Of a DNA stretch of 64,000 bases, positions 14,187 through 28,990 are shown piece after piece; positions within the stretch are counted from its first letter, which is position 1, and every line of letters begins with the position of its first letter. The notes below the pieces were generated by a model. That model worked only from the letters and a program-made list of their open reading frames with translations, was not told the origin of the DNA and did no database searches. A program made the translations under genes and the position numbers. Source of the DNA: Marthasterias glacialis (taxonomy: Eukaryota; Echinodermata; Asteroidea; Forcipulatida; Asteriidae); assembly GCA_911728455.2 (NCBI GenBank), contig OU452223.1, positions 13,739,423 through 13,803,422 on the forward strand. Reading direction: 5' to 3'.

Positions 14187-14930
14187 GTCAAAAAACACAA
14201 ATTTTTCAGTACCCCCCTAAAAAAATTTGAGTTTTGGACTAAAATTTCAAAGTCGTTTTTGCTCTACCATGTCAAGAGGGAATATCCCCCTGTGCCAGTG
14301 CTCTAATTTGCAAGTCCGGATGAGCGTTAGTTCGGGAAACATCCACAAGTTTTGGGGCTGAAAGGTTTAGGGTGAAAAAGCACATATTTTTTAGTACCCC
14401 CCTAAAAAATATTGGAGTTTTGGACCAAAATGTCAATGTCGTTTTTGCTCTACCATGTCAAGAGGGAATATCCCCCAGTACCAGTGCTCTAATTTGCAAG
14501 TCCGGATGAGCGATAGTTCGGGAAATATCCACCATTTTTGGGGCTGAAAGTGTTAGGGTCAAAAAACACAAATTTTTCAGTACCCCCCTAAAAAAATTTG
14601 AGTTTTGGACTAAAATTTCAAAGTCGTTTTTGCTCTACCATGTCAAGAGGGAATATCCCCCTGTGCCAGTGCTCTAATTTGCAAGTCCGGATGAGCGTTA
14701 GTTCGGGAAACATCCACAAGTTTTGGGGCTGAAAGGTTTAGGGTGAAAAAGCACATATTTTTTAGTACCCCCCTAAAAAATATTGGAGTTTTGGACCAAA
14801 ATGTCAATGTCGTTTTTGCTCTACCATGTCAAGAGGGAATATCCCCCAGTACCAGTGCTCTAATTTGCAAGTCCGGATGAGCGATAGTTCGGGAAATATC
14901 CACCATTTTTGGGGCTGAAAGTGTTAGGGT
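14187..14930 (+). repeat. Tandem duplication of a satellite dimer (372 bp)
   Basis: The pair of monomers starting GGTCAAAAAACACAAAT at 14,187 is repeated at 14,559 with the same private variants CCCCCTGTGCCAGTG and GAAAGGTTTAGGGTG. The offset is 372 bp, two monomers. Confidence 0.8.
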
Positions 14931-16170
14931 CAAAAAGCACAAATTTTACAGTACCCCCCTAAACAAAATTGGAGTTTTGGACCAAAATTTCAAAGTCGTT
15001 TTTGCTCTACCATGTCAAGAGGTAATATCCCCCGGTACCAGTGCTCTAATTTGCAAATCCGGATGAGCGTTAGTTCGGGAAACATCCACAAGTTTTGGGG
15101 CTGAAAGTTTTAGGGTCAAAAAGCACAAATTTTACAGTACCCCCCTAAAAAAATTTGAGTTTTGGACTAAAATTTCAAAGTCGTTTTTGCTCTACCATGT
15201 CAAGAGGGAATATCCCCCTGTGCCAGTGCTCTAATTTGCAAGTCCGGATGAGCGTTAGTTCGGGAAACATCCACAAGTTTTGGGGCTGAAAGTGTTAGGG
15301 TGAAAAAGCACATATTTTTTAGTACCCCCCTAAAAAATATTGGAGTTTTGGACTAAAATGTCAAAGTCGTTTTTGCTCTACCATTTCAAGACGGATTATC
15401 CCCCAGTACGAGTACTCTAATTTGCAAGTCCGGATGAGCAATAGTTCGGGAAATATCCACCATTTTTGGGGCTGAAAGTGTTAGGGTCAAAAAGCACAAA
15501 TTTTACAGTACCCCCCTAAACAAAATTGGAGTTTTGGACCAAAATTTCAAAGTCGTTTTTGCTCTACCATGTCAAGAGGTAATATCCCCCAGTACCAGTG
15601 CTCTAATTTGCAAAACCGGATGAGCGTTAGTTCGGGAAACATCCACCATTTTTGGGGTTGAAAGTTTAAGAATTGAAAAGCACAAATTTTACAGTAACCC
15701 CCTAAACAAAATTGGAGTTTTGGACCAAAATGTCAATATCGTTTTTGCTCTATCATGTCAAGAGGGAATATCCCCCAGTACCAGTGCTCTAATTTGCAAG
15801 TCCGGATGAGCGTTAGTTCGGGAAACATCCACAAGTTTGGGGGCTGAAAGTGTTAGGGTCAAAAAGCATGTATTTTTTAGTACCCCCCTAAACAAAATTG
15901 GAGTTTTGGACCAAAATGTCAATGTCGTTTTTGCTCTTCCATGTCAAGAGGGAATATCCCTCAGTACCAGTGCTCTAATTTCCAAAGCCGGATAAGCGTT
16001 AGTTCGGGAAATATTCACCATTTTTAGGCTGAAAGTTTTAGGGCCAAAAAACACACATTTTTCAGTACCCCCTAAAAAAAATGGAGTTTTGGACTAAAAT
16101 GTCAAAGTTGTTTTTGCTCTACCATGTCAAGAGGGAATATCCCCCAGTACCAGTGCTCTAATTTGCAAGT

Positions 16171-16218
16171 CCGGTCAAGAGGGACTATCCCCCAGTACCA
16201 GTGCTTTAATTTGCAAAT
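16171..16218 (+). repeat. Truncated 48 bp satellite monomer with a fixed deletion junction (type site)
   Basis: Here CCGG is followed directly by TCAAGAGGG, so the stretch from GATGAGCG to CTACCATG of the normal monomer (about 137 bp) is missing. The next CCGG comes after 48 bp. The same junction is seen with CCGG at 19,180, 21,079, 23,153, 24,127, 28,436 and 33,115. One deletion that was later copied explains all seven better than seven independent events. Confidence 0.9.
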
Positions 16219-19200
16219 CCGGATCAGCAGTAGTTCGGGAAACATCCACCAGTTTTGGGGCTGAAAGTTTTAGGGTGAAAAAGCACAAATTTTACAGTAC
16301 CCCCCTAAAAAAAATGGGAGTTTTGGACTAAAATTTCAAAGTCGTTTTTGCTCTACCATGTCAAGAGGGAATATCCCCCAGTACCAGTGCTCTAATTTGC
16401 AAGTCCAGATGAGCGTTAGTTCGGGAAACATCCACCAGTTTTGGGGCTGAAAGTTTTAGGGTCAAAAAGCACATATTTTTTAGTACCCCCCTAAAAAATA
16501 TTGGAGTTTTGGACCAAAATGTCAATGTCGTTTTTGCTCTACCGTGTCAAGAGGGAATATCCCCCAGTACCAGTGCTCTAATTTGCAAGTCCGGATGAGC
16601 GTTAGTTGGGGAAACATCCACCAGTTTTGGGGCTGAAAGTTTTAGGGTCAAAAAGCACATATTTTTATAGTACCCCCCTAAAAAATATTGGAGTTTTAAC
16701 CAAAATGTCAAAGTCGTTTTTGCTCTGCCATGTCAAGAGGGAATATCCCCTAGTACCAGTGCTCTAATTTGCAAATCCGGATAAGCGTTAGTTCGGGAAA
16801 TATTCACCATTTTTAGGCTGAAAGTTTTAGGGTCAAAAAACACAAATTTTTCAGTACCCCCCTAAAAAAATTTGAGTTTTGGACTAAAATTTCAAAGTCG
16901 TTTTTGCTCTACCATGTCAAGAGGGAATATCCCCCTGTGCCAGTGCTCTAATTTGCAAGTCCGGATGAGCGTTAGTTCGGGAAACATCCACAAGTTTTGG
17001 GGCTGAGAGGTTTAGGGTGAAAAAGCACATATTTTTTAGTACCCCCCTAAAAAATATTGGAGTTTTGGACTAAAATGACAAAGTCGTTTTTGCTCTACCA
17101 TTTCAAGACGGATTATCCCCCAGTACCAGTACTCTAATTTGCAAGTCCGGATGAGCGATAGTTCGGGAAATATCCACCATTTTTGGGGCTGAAAGTGTTA
17201 GGGTCAAAAAGCACAAATTTTACAGTACCCCCCTAAACAAAATTGGAGTTTTGGACCAAAATTTCAAAGTCGTTTTTGCTCTACCATGTCAAGAGGTAAT
17301 ATCCCCCAGTACCAGTGCTCTAATTTGCAAATCCGGATGAGCGTTAGTTCGGGAAACATCCACAAGTTTTGAGGCTGAAAGTTTTAGGGTCAAAAAGCAC
17401 AAATTTTACAGTACCCCCTAAAAAAATTTGAGTTTTGGACTAAAATTTCAAAGTCGTTTTTGCTCTATCATGTCAAGAGGGAATATCCCCCAGTACCAGT
17501 GCTCTAATTTGCAAGTCCGGATGAGCGTTAGTTCGGGAAACATCCACAAGTTTGGGGGCTGAAAGTGTTAGGGTCAAAAAGCATTTATTTTTTAGTACCC
17601 TTCTAAAAAAAATTTGAGTTTTGGACCAAAATGTCTAAGTCGTTTTTGCTCTACCATGTCAAGAGGGAATATCCCTTAGTACCAGTGCTCTAATTTGCAA
17701 GTCCGGATGAGCGATAGTTCGGGAAATATCCACCATTTTTGGGGTTGAAAGTTTAAGAATTGAAAAGCACAAATTTTACAGTACCCCCTAAACAAAATTG
17801 GAGTTTTGGACCAAAATGTCAATATCGTTTTTGCTTTTCCATGTCAAGAGGAAATATCCCTCAGTACCAGTGCTCTAATTTGCAAATCCGGATAAGCTTT
17901 AGTTCGGGAAATATTCACCATTTTTAGGCTGAAATTTTTAGGGCCAAAAAACACACATTTTTCAGTACCCCCTAAAAATATTGGAGTTTTGGACCAAAAT
18001 GTCAATGTCGTTTTTTCTCTACCATGTCAAGAGGGAATATCCCCCAGTACCAGTGCTCTAATTTGCAAGTCCGGATGAGCGTTAGTTCAGGAAACATCCA
18101 CAAGTTTGGGGGCTGAAAGTTTTAGGGTCAAAAAGCATGTATTTTTTAGTACCCCCCTAAAAAAAATTGGAGTTTTGGACCAAAATGTCAAAGTCGTTTT
18201 TGCTCTACCATGTCACGAGGGTATATCCCCTAGTACCAGTGCTTTAATTTGCAAGTCCGGATGAGCGATAGTTTGGGAAATATCCACCATTTTTGGGGTT
18301 GAAAGTTTTAGAATTAAAAAGCACAAATTTTACAGTACCCCCTAAAAAAATTTGAGTTTTGGACTAAAATTTCAAAGTCGTTTTTGCTCTACCATGTCAA
18401 GAGGGAATATCCCCCAGTACCAGTGCTCTAATTTGCAAGTCCGGATGAGCGTTAGTTCAGGAAACATCCAAAAGTTTGGGGGCTGAAAGTTTTAGGGTCA
18501 AAAAGCATGTATTTTTTAGTACCCCCCTAAAAAAAATTGGAGTTTTGGACCAAAATGTCAAAGTCGTTTTTGCTCTACCATGTCACGAGGGTATATCCCC
18601 TAGTACCAGTGCTTTAATTTGCAAGTCCGGATGAGCGATAGTTTGGGAAATATCCACCATTTTTGGGGTTGAAAGTTTTAGAATTAAAAAGCACAAATTT
18701 TACAGTACCCCCTAAAAAAATTTCAGTTTTGGACTAAATTTTCAAAGTCGTTTTTGCTCTACCATGTCAAGAGGGAATATCCCCCAGTACCAGTGCTCTA
18801 ATTTGCAAGTCCGGATGAGCGTTAGTTCGGGAAACATCCACAAGTTTGGGGGCTGAAAGTGTTAGGGTCAAAAAGCATGTATTTTTTAGTACCCCCCTAA
18901 ACAAAATTGGAGTTTTGGACCAAAATGTCAATGTCGTTTTTGCTCTTCCATGTCAAGAGGGAATATCCCTCAGTACCAGTGCTCTAATTTCCAAAGCCGG
19001 ATAAGCGTTAGTTGGGGAAATATTCACCATTTTTAGGCTGAAAGTTTTAGCGCCAAAAAACACACATTTTTCAGTACCCCCTAAAAAAAATGGAGTTTTG
19101 GACTAAAATGTCAAAGTTGTTTTTGCTCTACCATGTCAAGAGGGAATATCCCCCAGTACCAGTGCTCTAATTTGCAAGTCCGGTCAAGAGGGACTATCCC

Positions 19201-22200
19201 CCAGTACCAGTGCTTTAATTTGCAAATCCGGATAAGCGTTAGTTCGGGAAACATCCACCAGTTTTGGGGCTGAAAGTTTTAGGGTGAAAAAGCACAAATT
19301 TTACAGTACCCCCCTAAAAAAAATGGGAGTTTTGGACTAAAATTTCAAAGTCGTTTTTGCTCTACCATGTCAAGAGGGAATATCCCCCAGTACCAGTGCT
19401 CTAATTTGCAAGTCCGGATGAGCGTTAGTTCGGGAAACATCCACCAGTTTTGGGGCTGAAAGTTTTAGGGTCAAAAAGCACATATTTTTTAGTACCCCCC
19501 TAAAAAATATTGGAGTTTTGGACCAAAATGTCAATGTCGTTTTTGCTCTACCATGTCAAGAGGGAATATCCCCAAGTACCAGTGCTCTAATTTGCAAGTC
19601 CGGATGAGCGTTAGTTGGGGAAACATCCACCAGTTTTGGGGCTGAAAGTTTTAGGGTCAAAAAGCACATATTTTTTAGTACCCCCCTAAAAAATATTGGA
19701 GTTTTAACCAAAATGTCAAAGTCGTTTTTGCTCTGCCATGTCAAGAGGGAATATCCCCTAGTACCAGTGCTCTAATTTGCAAATCCGGATAAGCGTTAGT
19801 TCGGGAAACATCCACAAGTTTTGGGGCTGAAAGTTTTAGGGTCAAAAAGCACAAATTTTACAGTACCCCCTAAAAAAATTTGAGTTTTGGACTAAAATTT
19901 CAAAGTCGTTTTTGCTCTATCATGTCAAGAGGGAATATCCCCCAGTACCAGTGCTCTAATTTGCAAGTCCGGATGAGCGTTAGTTCGGGAAACATCCACA
20001 AGTTTGGGGGCTGAAAGTGTTAGGGTCAAAAAGCATTTATTTTTTAGTACCCTTCTAAAAAAAATTGGAGTTTTGGACCAAAATGTCTAAGTCGTTTTTG
20101 CTCTACCATGTCAAGAGGGAATATCCCCTAGTACCAGTGCTTTAATTTGCAAGTCCGGATGAGCGATAGTTTGGGAAATATCCACCATTTTTGGGGTTGA
20201 AAGTTTTAGAATTAAAAAGCACAAATTTTACAGTACCCCCTAAAAAAATTTGAGTTTTGGACTAAAATTTCAAAGTCGTTTTTGCTCTACCATGTCAAGA
20301 GGGAATATCTTCCAGTACCAGTGCTCTAATTTGCAAGTCCGGATGAGCGTTAGTTCAGGAAACATCCACAAGTTTGGGGGCTGAAAGTGTTAGGGTCAAA
20401 AAGCATGTATTTTTTAGTACCCCCCCTAAAAAAAATTGGAGTTTTGGACCAAAATGTCAAAGTCGTTTTTGCTCTACCATGTCACGAGGGTATATCCCCT
20501 AGTACCAGTGCTTTAATTTGCAAGTCCGGATGAGCGATAGTTTGGGAAATATCCACCATTTTTGGGGTTGAAAGTTTTAGAATTAAAAAGCACAAATTTT
20601 ACAGTACCCCCTAAAAAAATTTCAGTTTTGGACTAAATTTTCAAAGTCGTTTTTGCTCTACCATGTCAAGAGGGAATATCCCCCAGTACCAGTGCTCTAA
20701 TTTGCAAGTCCGGATGAGCGTTAGTTCGGGAAACATCCACAAGTTTGGGGGCTGAAAGTGTTAGGGTCAAAAAGCATGTATTTTTTAGTACCCCCCTAAA
20801 CAAAATTGGAGTTTTGGACCAAAATGTCAATGTCGTTTTTGCTCTTCCATGTCAAGAGGGAATATCCCTCAGTACCAGTGCTCTAATTTCCAAAGCCGGA
20901 TAAGCGTTAGTTCGGGAAATATTCACCATTTTTAGGCTGAAAGTTTTAGGGCCAAAAAACACACATTTTTCAGTACCCCCTAAAAAAAATGGAGTTTTGG
21001 ACTAAAATGTCAAAGTTGTTTTTGCTCTACCATGTCAAGAGGGAATATCCCCCAGTACCAGTGCTCTAATTTGCAAGTCCGGTCAAGAGGGACTATCCCC
21101 CAGTACCAGTGCTTTAATTTGCAAATCCGGATAAGCGTTAGTTCGGGAAACATCCACCAGTTTTAGGGTGAAAAAGCACAAATTTTACAGTACCCCCCTA
21201 AAAAAAATGGGAGTTTTGGACTAAAATTTCAAAGTCGTTTTTGCTCTACCATGTCAAGAGGGAATATCCCCCAGTACCAGTGCTCTAATTTGCAAGTCCG
21301 GATGAGCGTTAGTTCTGGAAACATCCACCAGTTTTGGGGCTGAAAGTTTTAGGGTCAAAAAGCACATATTTTTTAGTACCCCCCTAAAAAATATTGGAGT
21401 TTTGGACCAAAATGTCAATGTCGTTTTTGCTCTACCATGTCAAGAGGGAATATCCCCAAGTACCAGTGCTCTAATTTGCAAGTCCGGATGAGCGTTAGTT
21501 CGGGAAACATCCACAAGTTTGGGGGCTGAAAGTGTTAGGGTCAAAAAGCATGTATTTTTTAGTACCCTTCTAAAAAAAATTGGAGTTTTGGACCAAAATG
21601 TCTAAGTCGTTTTTGCTCTACCATGTCAAGAGGGAATATCCCCTAGTACCAGTGCTCTAATTTGCAAGTCCGGATGAGCGATAGTTCGGGAAATATCCAC
21701 CATTTTTGGGGTTGAAAGTTTTAGAATTGAAAAGCACAAATTTTACAGTACCCCCTAAACAAAATTGGAGTTTTGGACCAAAATGTCAATGTCGTTTTTG
21801 CTCTTCCATGTCAAGAGGGAATATCCCTCAGTACCAGTGCTCTAATTTGCAAATCCGGATAAGCGTTAGTTCGGGAAATATTCACCATTTTTAGGCTGAA
21901 AGTTTTAGGGCCAAAAAACACACATTTTTCAGTACCCCCTAAAAATATTGGAGTTTTGGACCAAAATGTCAATGTCGTTTTTTCTCTACCTGGTCAAGAA
22001 GGAATATCCCCCAGTACCAGTGCTCTAATTTGCAAGTCCGGATGAGCGTTAGTTGGGGAAACATCCACAAGTTTTGGTGCTGAAAGTTTTAGGGTCAAAA
22101 AGCATGTATTTTTTAGTACCCCCCCTAAAAAAAATGGGAGTTTTGGACCAAAATGTCAAAGTCGTTTTTGCTCTACCATGTCAAGAGGGAATATCCCCCA

Positions 22201-24310
22201 GTACCAGTGCTTTAATTTGCAAATCCGGATGAGCGTTAGTTCGTGAAACATCCACCAGTTTTGGGGCTGAAAATTTTAGGGTCAAAAAGCACATATTTTT
22301 TAGTACCCCCCTAAAAAATATTGGAGTTTTGGACCAAAATGTCAATGTCGTTTTTGCTCTACCATGTCAAGAGGGAATATCCCCCAGTACCAGTGCTCTA
22401 ATTTGCAAGTCCGGATGAGCGTTAGTTCGGGAAACATCCACAAGTTTTGGGGCTGAAAATTTTAGGGTCAAAAAGCATGTATTTTTTAGTACCCCCCTAA
22501 AAAAAATGGGAGTTTTGGACCAAAATGTCAAAGTCGTTTTTGCTCTACCATGTCAAGAGGGAATATCCCTCAGTACCAGTGATTTAATTTGCAAATCCGG
22601 ATGAGCGTTAGTTCGTGAAACATCCACCAGTTTTGGGGCTGAAAATTTTAGGGTCAAAAAGCACATATTTTTTAGTACCCCCCTAAAAAATATTGGAGTT
22701 TTGGACCAAAATGTCAAAGTCGTTTTTGCTCTACCATGTCAAGAGGGAATATCCCCCAGTACCAGTGCTCTAATTTGCAAGTCCGGATGAGCGTTAGTTC
22801 GGGAAACATCCACAAGTTTTGGGGCTGAAAATCTTAGGGTCAAAAAGCATGTATTTTTTAGTACCCCCCTAAAAAATATTGGAGTTTTGGACCAAAATGT
22901 CAAAGTCGTTTTTGCTCTACCATGTCAAGAGGGAATATCCCCTAGTACCAGTGCTCTAATTTGCAAGTCCGGATAAGCGTTAGTTCGGGAAATATTCACC
23001 ATTTTTAGGCTGAAAGTTTTAGGGTCAAAAAACACACATTTTTCAGTACCCCCTAAAAAAAAATGGAGTTTTGGACTAAAATATCAAAGTCGTTTTTGCT
23101 CTACCATGTCAAGAGGGAATATCCCCTAGTACCAGTGCTCTAATTTGCAAGTCCGGTCAAGAGGGACTATCCCCCAGTACCAGTTCTTTAATTTGCAAAT
23201 CCGGATAAGCGTTAGTTCGGGAAACATCCACCAGTTTTGGGGCTGAAAGTTTTAGGGTGAAAAAGCACAAATTTTACAGTACCCCCCTAAAAAAAATGGG
23301 AGTTTTGGACTAAAATTTCAAAGTCGTTTTTGCTCTACCATGTCAAGAGGGAATATCCCCCAGTACCAGTGCTCTAATTTGCAAGTCCGGATGAATGTTA
23401 GTTGGGGAAACATCCACAAGTTTGGGGGCTGAAAGTGTTAGGGTCAAAAAGCATGTATTTTTTAGTACCCCCCTAAAAAAAATTGGAGTTTTGGACCAAA
23501 ATGTCAAAGTCGTTTTTGCTCTACCATGTCAAGAGGGTATATCCCCTAGTACCAGTGCTTTAATTTGCAAGTCCGGATGAGCGATAGTTCGGGAAATATC
23601 CACCATTTTGGGGGTTGAAAGTTTTAGAATTAAAAAACACAAATTTTACAGTACCCCCTAAAAAAATTTGAGTTTTGGACTAAATTTTCAAAGTCGTTTT
23701 TGCTCTACCATGTCAAGAGGGAATATCCCCCAGTACCAGTGCTCTAATTTGCAAGTCCGGATGAGCGTTAGTTCGGGAAACATCCACAAGTTTGGGGGCT
23801 GAAAGTGTTAGGGTCAAAAAACATGTATTTTTTAGTACCCCCCTAAACAAAATTGGAGTTTTGGACCAAAATGTCAATGTCGTTTTTGCTCTTCCATGTC
23901 AAGAGGGAATATCCCTCAGTACCAGTGCTCTAATTTCCAAATCCGGATAAGTGTTAGTTCGGGAAATATTCACCATTTTTAGGCTGAGAGGTTTTGGGCC
24001 AAAAAACACACATTTTTCAGTACCCCCTAAAAAAAAATGGAGTTTTGGACTAAAATATCAAAGTCGTTTTTGCTCTACCATGTCAAGAGGGAATATCCCC
24101 TAGTACCAGTGCTCTAATTTGCAAGTCCGGTCAAGAGGGACTATCCCCCAGTACCAGTTCTTTAATTTGCAAATCCGGATAAGCGTTAGTTCGGGAAACA
24201 TCCACCAGTTTTGGGGCTGAAAGTTTTAGGGTGAAAAAGCACAAATTTTACAGTACCCCCCTAAAAAAAATGGGAGTTTTGGACTAAAATGTCCAAGTCG
24301 TTTTTGCTCT

Positions 24311-27300
24311 ACCATGTCAAGAGGGATATCCCCTAGTACCAGTGCTCTAATTTGCAAGTCCGGATAAGCGTTAGTTCGGGAAATATTCACCATTTTTAGG
24401 CTGAAAGTTTTAGGGTCAAAAAACACAAATTTTTTAGTACCCCCCTAAAAAATATTGGAGTTTTGGACTAAAATGTCAATGTCGTTTTTGCTCTACCATG
24501 TCAAGAGGGAATATCCCCCAGTACCAGTGCTCTAATTTGCAAGTCCGGATGAGCGTTAGTTGGGGAAACATCCACAAGTTTTGGGGCTGAAAGTTTTAGA
24601 ATCAAAAAGCACATATTTTTTAGTACCCCCCTAAAAAATATTGGAGTTTTGGACTAAAATGTCAAAGTCGTTTTTGCTCTACCATTTCAAGACGGAATAT
24701 CCCCCAGTACCAGTACTCTAATTTGCAAGTCCGGATGAGCGATAGTTCGGGAAATATCCACCATTTTTGGGGCTGAAAGTGTTAGAGTCAAAAAGCACAA
24801 ATTTTACAGTACCCCCCTAAAAAAAATTGGAGTTTTGGACCAAAATTTCAAAGTCGTTTTTGCTCTACCATGTCAAGAGGTAATATACCCCAGTACCAGT
24901 GCTCTAATTTGCAAATCCGGATGAGCGTTAGCTCGGGAAACATCCACAAGTTTTGGGGCTGAAAGTTTTAGGGTCAAAAAGCATGTATTTTTTAGTACCC
25001 CCCTAAAAAATATTGGAGTTTTGGACCAAAATGTCAAAGTCGTTTTTGCTCTACCATGTCAAGAGGGAATATCCCCCAGTACCAGTGCTCTAATTTGCAA
25101 ATCCGGATAAACGTTAGTTCGGGAAATATTCACCTTTTTTAGGCTGAAAGTTTTAGGGTCAAAAAACACAAATTTTTCAGTACCCCCCTAAAAAAATGGG
25201 AGTTTTGGACTAAAATTTCAAAGTCGTTGTTGCTCTACCATGTCAAGAGGGAATATCTCCCTGTACCAGTGCTCTAATTTGCAAGTCCGGATGAGCGTTA
25301 GTTGGGGGAAACATCCACAAGTTTTGGGGCTGAAAGTTTTAGGGTCAAAAAGCATGTATTTTACAGTACCCCCCTAAACAAATTTGGAGTTTTGGACCAA
25401 AATTTCAAAGTCGTTTTTGCTCTACCATTTCAAGAGGGAATATCCCCTAGTACTAGTACTCTAATTTGCAAGTCCGGATGAGCGGTAGTTCGGGAAATAT
25501 CCACCATTTTTGCGGCTGAAAGTTTTAGAATCAAAAAGCACAACTTTTACAGTACCCCCCTAAACAAAATTGGAGTTTTGGACTAAAATTTCAAAGTCGT
25601 TTTTGCTCTACCATGTCAAGAGGGAATATCCCCCAGTACCAGTGCTCTAATTTGCAAGTCCGGATGAGCGATAGTTCGGGAAATATCCACCATTTTTGGG
25701 GCTGAAAGTTTTAGAATCAAAAAGCACAAATTTTACAGTACCCCCCTAAACAAAATTGGAGTTTTGGACTAAAATTTCAAAGTCGTTGTTGCTCTACCAT
25801 GTCAAGAGGGATTATCCCCCAGTACCAGTGCTTTAGTTTGCAAGTCCGAATGAGCGTTAGTTCGGGAAACATCCACAAGTTTTGGGGCTGAAAGTTTTAG
25901 GGTCAAAAAGCATGTATTGTTTAGTACCCCCCTAAAAAATATTGGAGTTTTGGACCAAAACGTCAATGTCGTTTTTGCTCTACCATGTCAAGAGGGAATA
26001 TCCCCCAGTACCAGTGCTCTAATTTGCAAGTCCGGATGAGCGTTAGTTGGGGAAACATCCACAAGTTTGGGGGCTGAAAGTTTTAGGGTGAAAAGCACAT
26101 TTTTTAGTACCCCTTAAAAAATATTGGAGTTTTGGACCAAAATGTCAAAGTCGTTTTTGCTCTACCATGTCAAGAGGGAATATCCCCTAGTACCAGTGGT
26201 CTAATTTGCGAATCCGGATGAGCGTTAGTTCGGGAAATATTCACCATTTTTAGGCTGAAAGCTTTAGGGTCAAAAAACACAAATTTTTCAGTACCCCCCT
26301 AAAAAAATTTGAGTTTTGGACTAAAATTTCAAAGTCGTTTTTGCTCTACCATGTCAAAAGGGAATATCCCCCAGTACCAGTGCTTTAATTTGCAAATCCG
26401 GATAAGCGTTAGTTTTGGAAACATCCACCAGTTTTGGGGCTGAAAGTTTTAGGGTCAAAAAGCACAAATTTTACAGTAACTCCTAAACAAAATTGGAGTT
26501 TTGGACCAAAATGTCAATGTCGTTTTTGCTCTACCATGTCAAGAGGGAATATCCCCCAGTACCAGTGCTCTAATTTGCAAGTACGGATGAGCGTTAGTTC
26601 GGGAAACATCCACAAGTTTTGGGGCTGAAAGTTTTAGGGTCAAAAAGCATGTATTTTTTAGTACCCCCCCTAAAAGAAATTGGAGTTTTGGACTAAAATT
26701 TCAAAGTCGTTTTTGCTCTACCATGTCAAAAGGAAATATCCCCAAGTACCAGTGCTCTAATTTGCAAGTCCGGAAGAGCGTTAGTTCGGGAAATATTCAC
26801 CATTTTTAGGCTGAAAGTGTTAGGGTCAAAAAACACAAATTTTTCAGTACCCCCCTAAAAAAATTGGAGTTTTGGATCAAAATTTCAAAGTCGTTTTTGC
26901 TCTACCATGTCAAGAGGGAATATCCCCCAGTACCAGTGCTTTAATTTGCAAATCCGGATAAGCGTTAGTTCGGGAAACATCCACCAGTTTTGGGGCTGAA
27001 AGTTTTAGGGTCAAAAAGCACAAATTTTACAGTACCCCCTAAAAAAATTTGAGTTTTGGACTAAAATTTCAAAGTCGTTTTTGCTCTACCATGTCAAGAG
27101 GGAATATCCCCCAGTACCAGTGCTCTAATTTGCAAGTCCGGATGAGCGATAGTTCGGGAAATATCCACAAGTTTTGGGGCTGAAAGTTTTAGAATCAAAA
27201 AGCACAAATTTTACAGTACCCCCTAAACAAAATTGGAGTTTTGGACCAAAATTTCAATGTCGTTTTTGCTCTACCATGTCAAGAGGAAATATCCCCCAGT

Positions 27301-28990
27301 ACCAGTGCTCTAATTTTCTAGTCCGGATGAGCGTTAGTTCGGGAAACATCCACAAGTTTTGGGGCTGAAAGTGTTAGGGTCAAAAAGCATGTATTTTTTA
27401 GTACCCCCCTAAACAAATTTGGAGTTTTGGACCAAAATTTCAAAGTCGTTTTTGCTCTACCAAGTCAATAGGGAATATTCCCCCAGTACCAGTGCTCTAA
27501 TTTGCAAGGCCGGATGAGCGTTAGTTGGGGAAACATCCACAAGTTTTGGGGCTGAAAGTTTTAGGGTCAAAAAGCACATATTTTTTAGTACCCCCCTAAA
27601 AAATATTGGAGTTTTGGACCAAAATGTCAAAGTCGTTTTTGCTCTACCATGTCAAGAGGGAATATCCCCTAGTACCAGTGCTCTAATTTGCAAGTCCGGA
27701 TGAGCGATAATTCTGGAAATATCCACCATTTTTGGGGCTGAAAGTTTTAGAATCAAAAAGCACAAATTTTACAGTACCCCCCTAAACAAAATTGGAGTTT
27801 TGGACTAAAATTTCGAAGTCGTTGTTGCTCTACCATGTCAAGAGGGATTATCCCCCAGTACCAGTGCTTTAATTTGCAAGTCCGGATGATCGTTAGTTCG
27901 GGAAACATCCACCAGTTTTGGGGCTGAAAGTTTTAGGGTCAAAAAGCACATATTTTTTAGTACCCCCCTAAAAAATATTGGAGTTTTGGACCAAAACGTC
28001 AATGTCGTTTTTGCTCTACCATGTCAAGAGGTAATATCCCCAAGTACCAGTGCTCTAATTTGCAAGTACGGATGAGCGTTAGTTGGGGAAACATCCACAA
28101 GTTTTGGGGCTGAAAGTTTTAGGGTGAAAGAAACATTTTCTAGTACCCCCCTAAAAATTTTTGGAGTTTTGGACCAAAATGTCAAAGTCGTTTTTGCTCT
28201 ACCATGTCAAGAGGGAATATCCCCTAGTACCAGTGCTCTAATTTGCAAATCCGGATGAGCGTTAGTTCGGGAAATATTCACCATTTTTAGGCTGAAAGTT
28301 TTAGGGTCAAAAAACACAAATTTTTCAGTACCCCCCTAAAAAAATTTGGAATTTTGGACTAAAATTTCAAAGTCGTTTTTGCTCTACCATGTCAAGAGGG
28401 AATATCCCCTAGTACCAGTGCTCTAATTTGCAAGTCCGGTCAAGAGGGACTATCCCCCAGTACCAGTTCTTTAATTTGCAAATCCGGATAAGCGTTAGTT
28501 CGGGAAACATCCACCAGTTTTGGGGCTGAAAGTTTTAGGGTGAAAAAGCACAAATTTTACAGTACCCCCCTAAAAAAAATGGGAGTTTTGGACTAAAATG
28601 TCCAAGTCGTTTTTGCTCTACCATGTCAAGAGGGAATATCCCCCAGTACCAGTGCTCTAATTTGCAAGTCCAGATGAGCGTTAGTTCGGGAAACATCCAC
28701 CAGTTTTGGGGCTGAAAGTTTTAGGGTCAAAAAGCACATATTTTTTATTACCCCCTAAAAAATATTGGAGTTTTGGACCAAAATGTCAATGTTGTTTTTG
28801 CTCTACCATGTCAAGAGGGAATATCCCCCAGTACCAGTGCTCTAATTTGCAAGTCCGGATGAGCGTTAGTTCGGGAAACATCCACCAGTTTTGGGGCTGA
28901 AAATTTTAGGGTCAAAAAGCATGTATTTTTTAGTACCCCCCTAAAAAATATTGGAGTTTTGGACCAAAATGTCAAAGTCGTTTTTGCTCA
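24311..28990 (+). repeat. 4.68 kb higher-order repeat, copy 1
   Basis: The variant ACCATGTCAAGAGGGATATC, lacking one base pair of the usual GGGAATATC, starts this block at 24,311 and starts the next two at 28,991 and 33,671. The block contains about 25 full monomers plus the 48 bp truncated monomer at 28,436. By eye it differs from copy 2 at roughly five positions, for example AAAAAAAATT against AAACAAAATT near 24,828 and one G in a G run near 25,303. Confidence 0.92.
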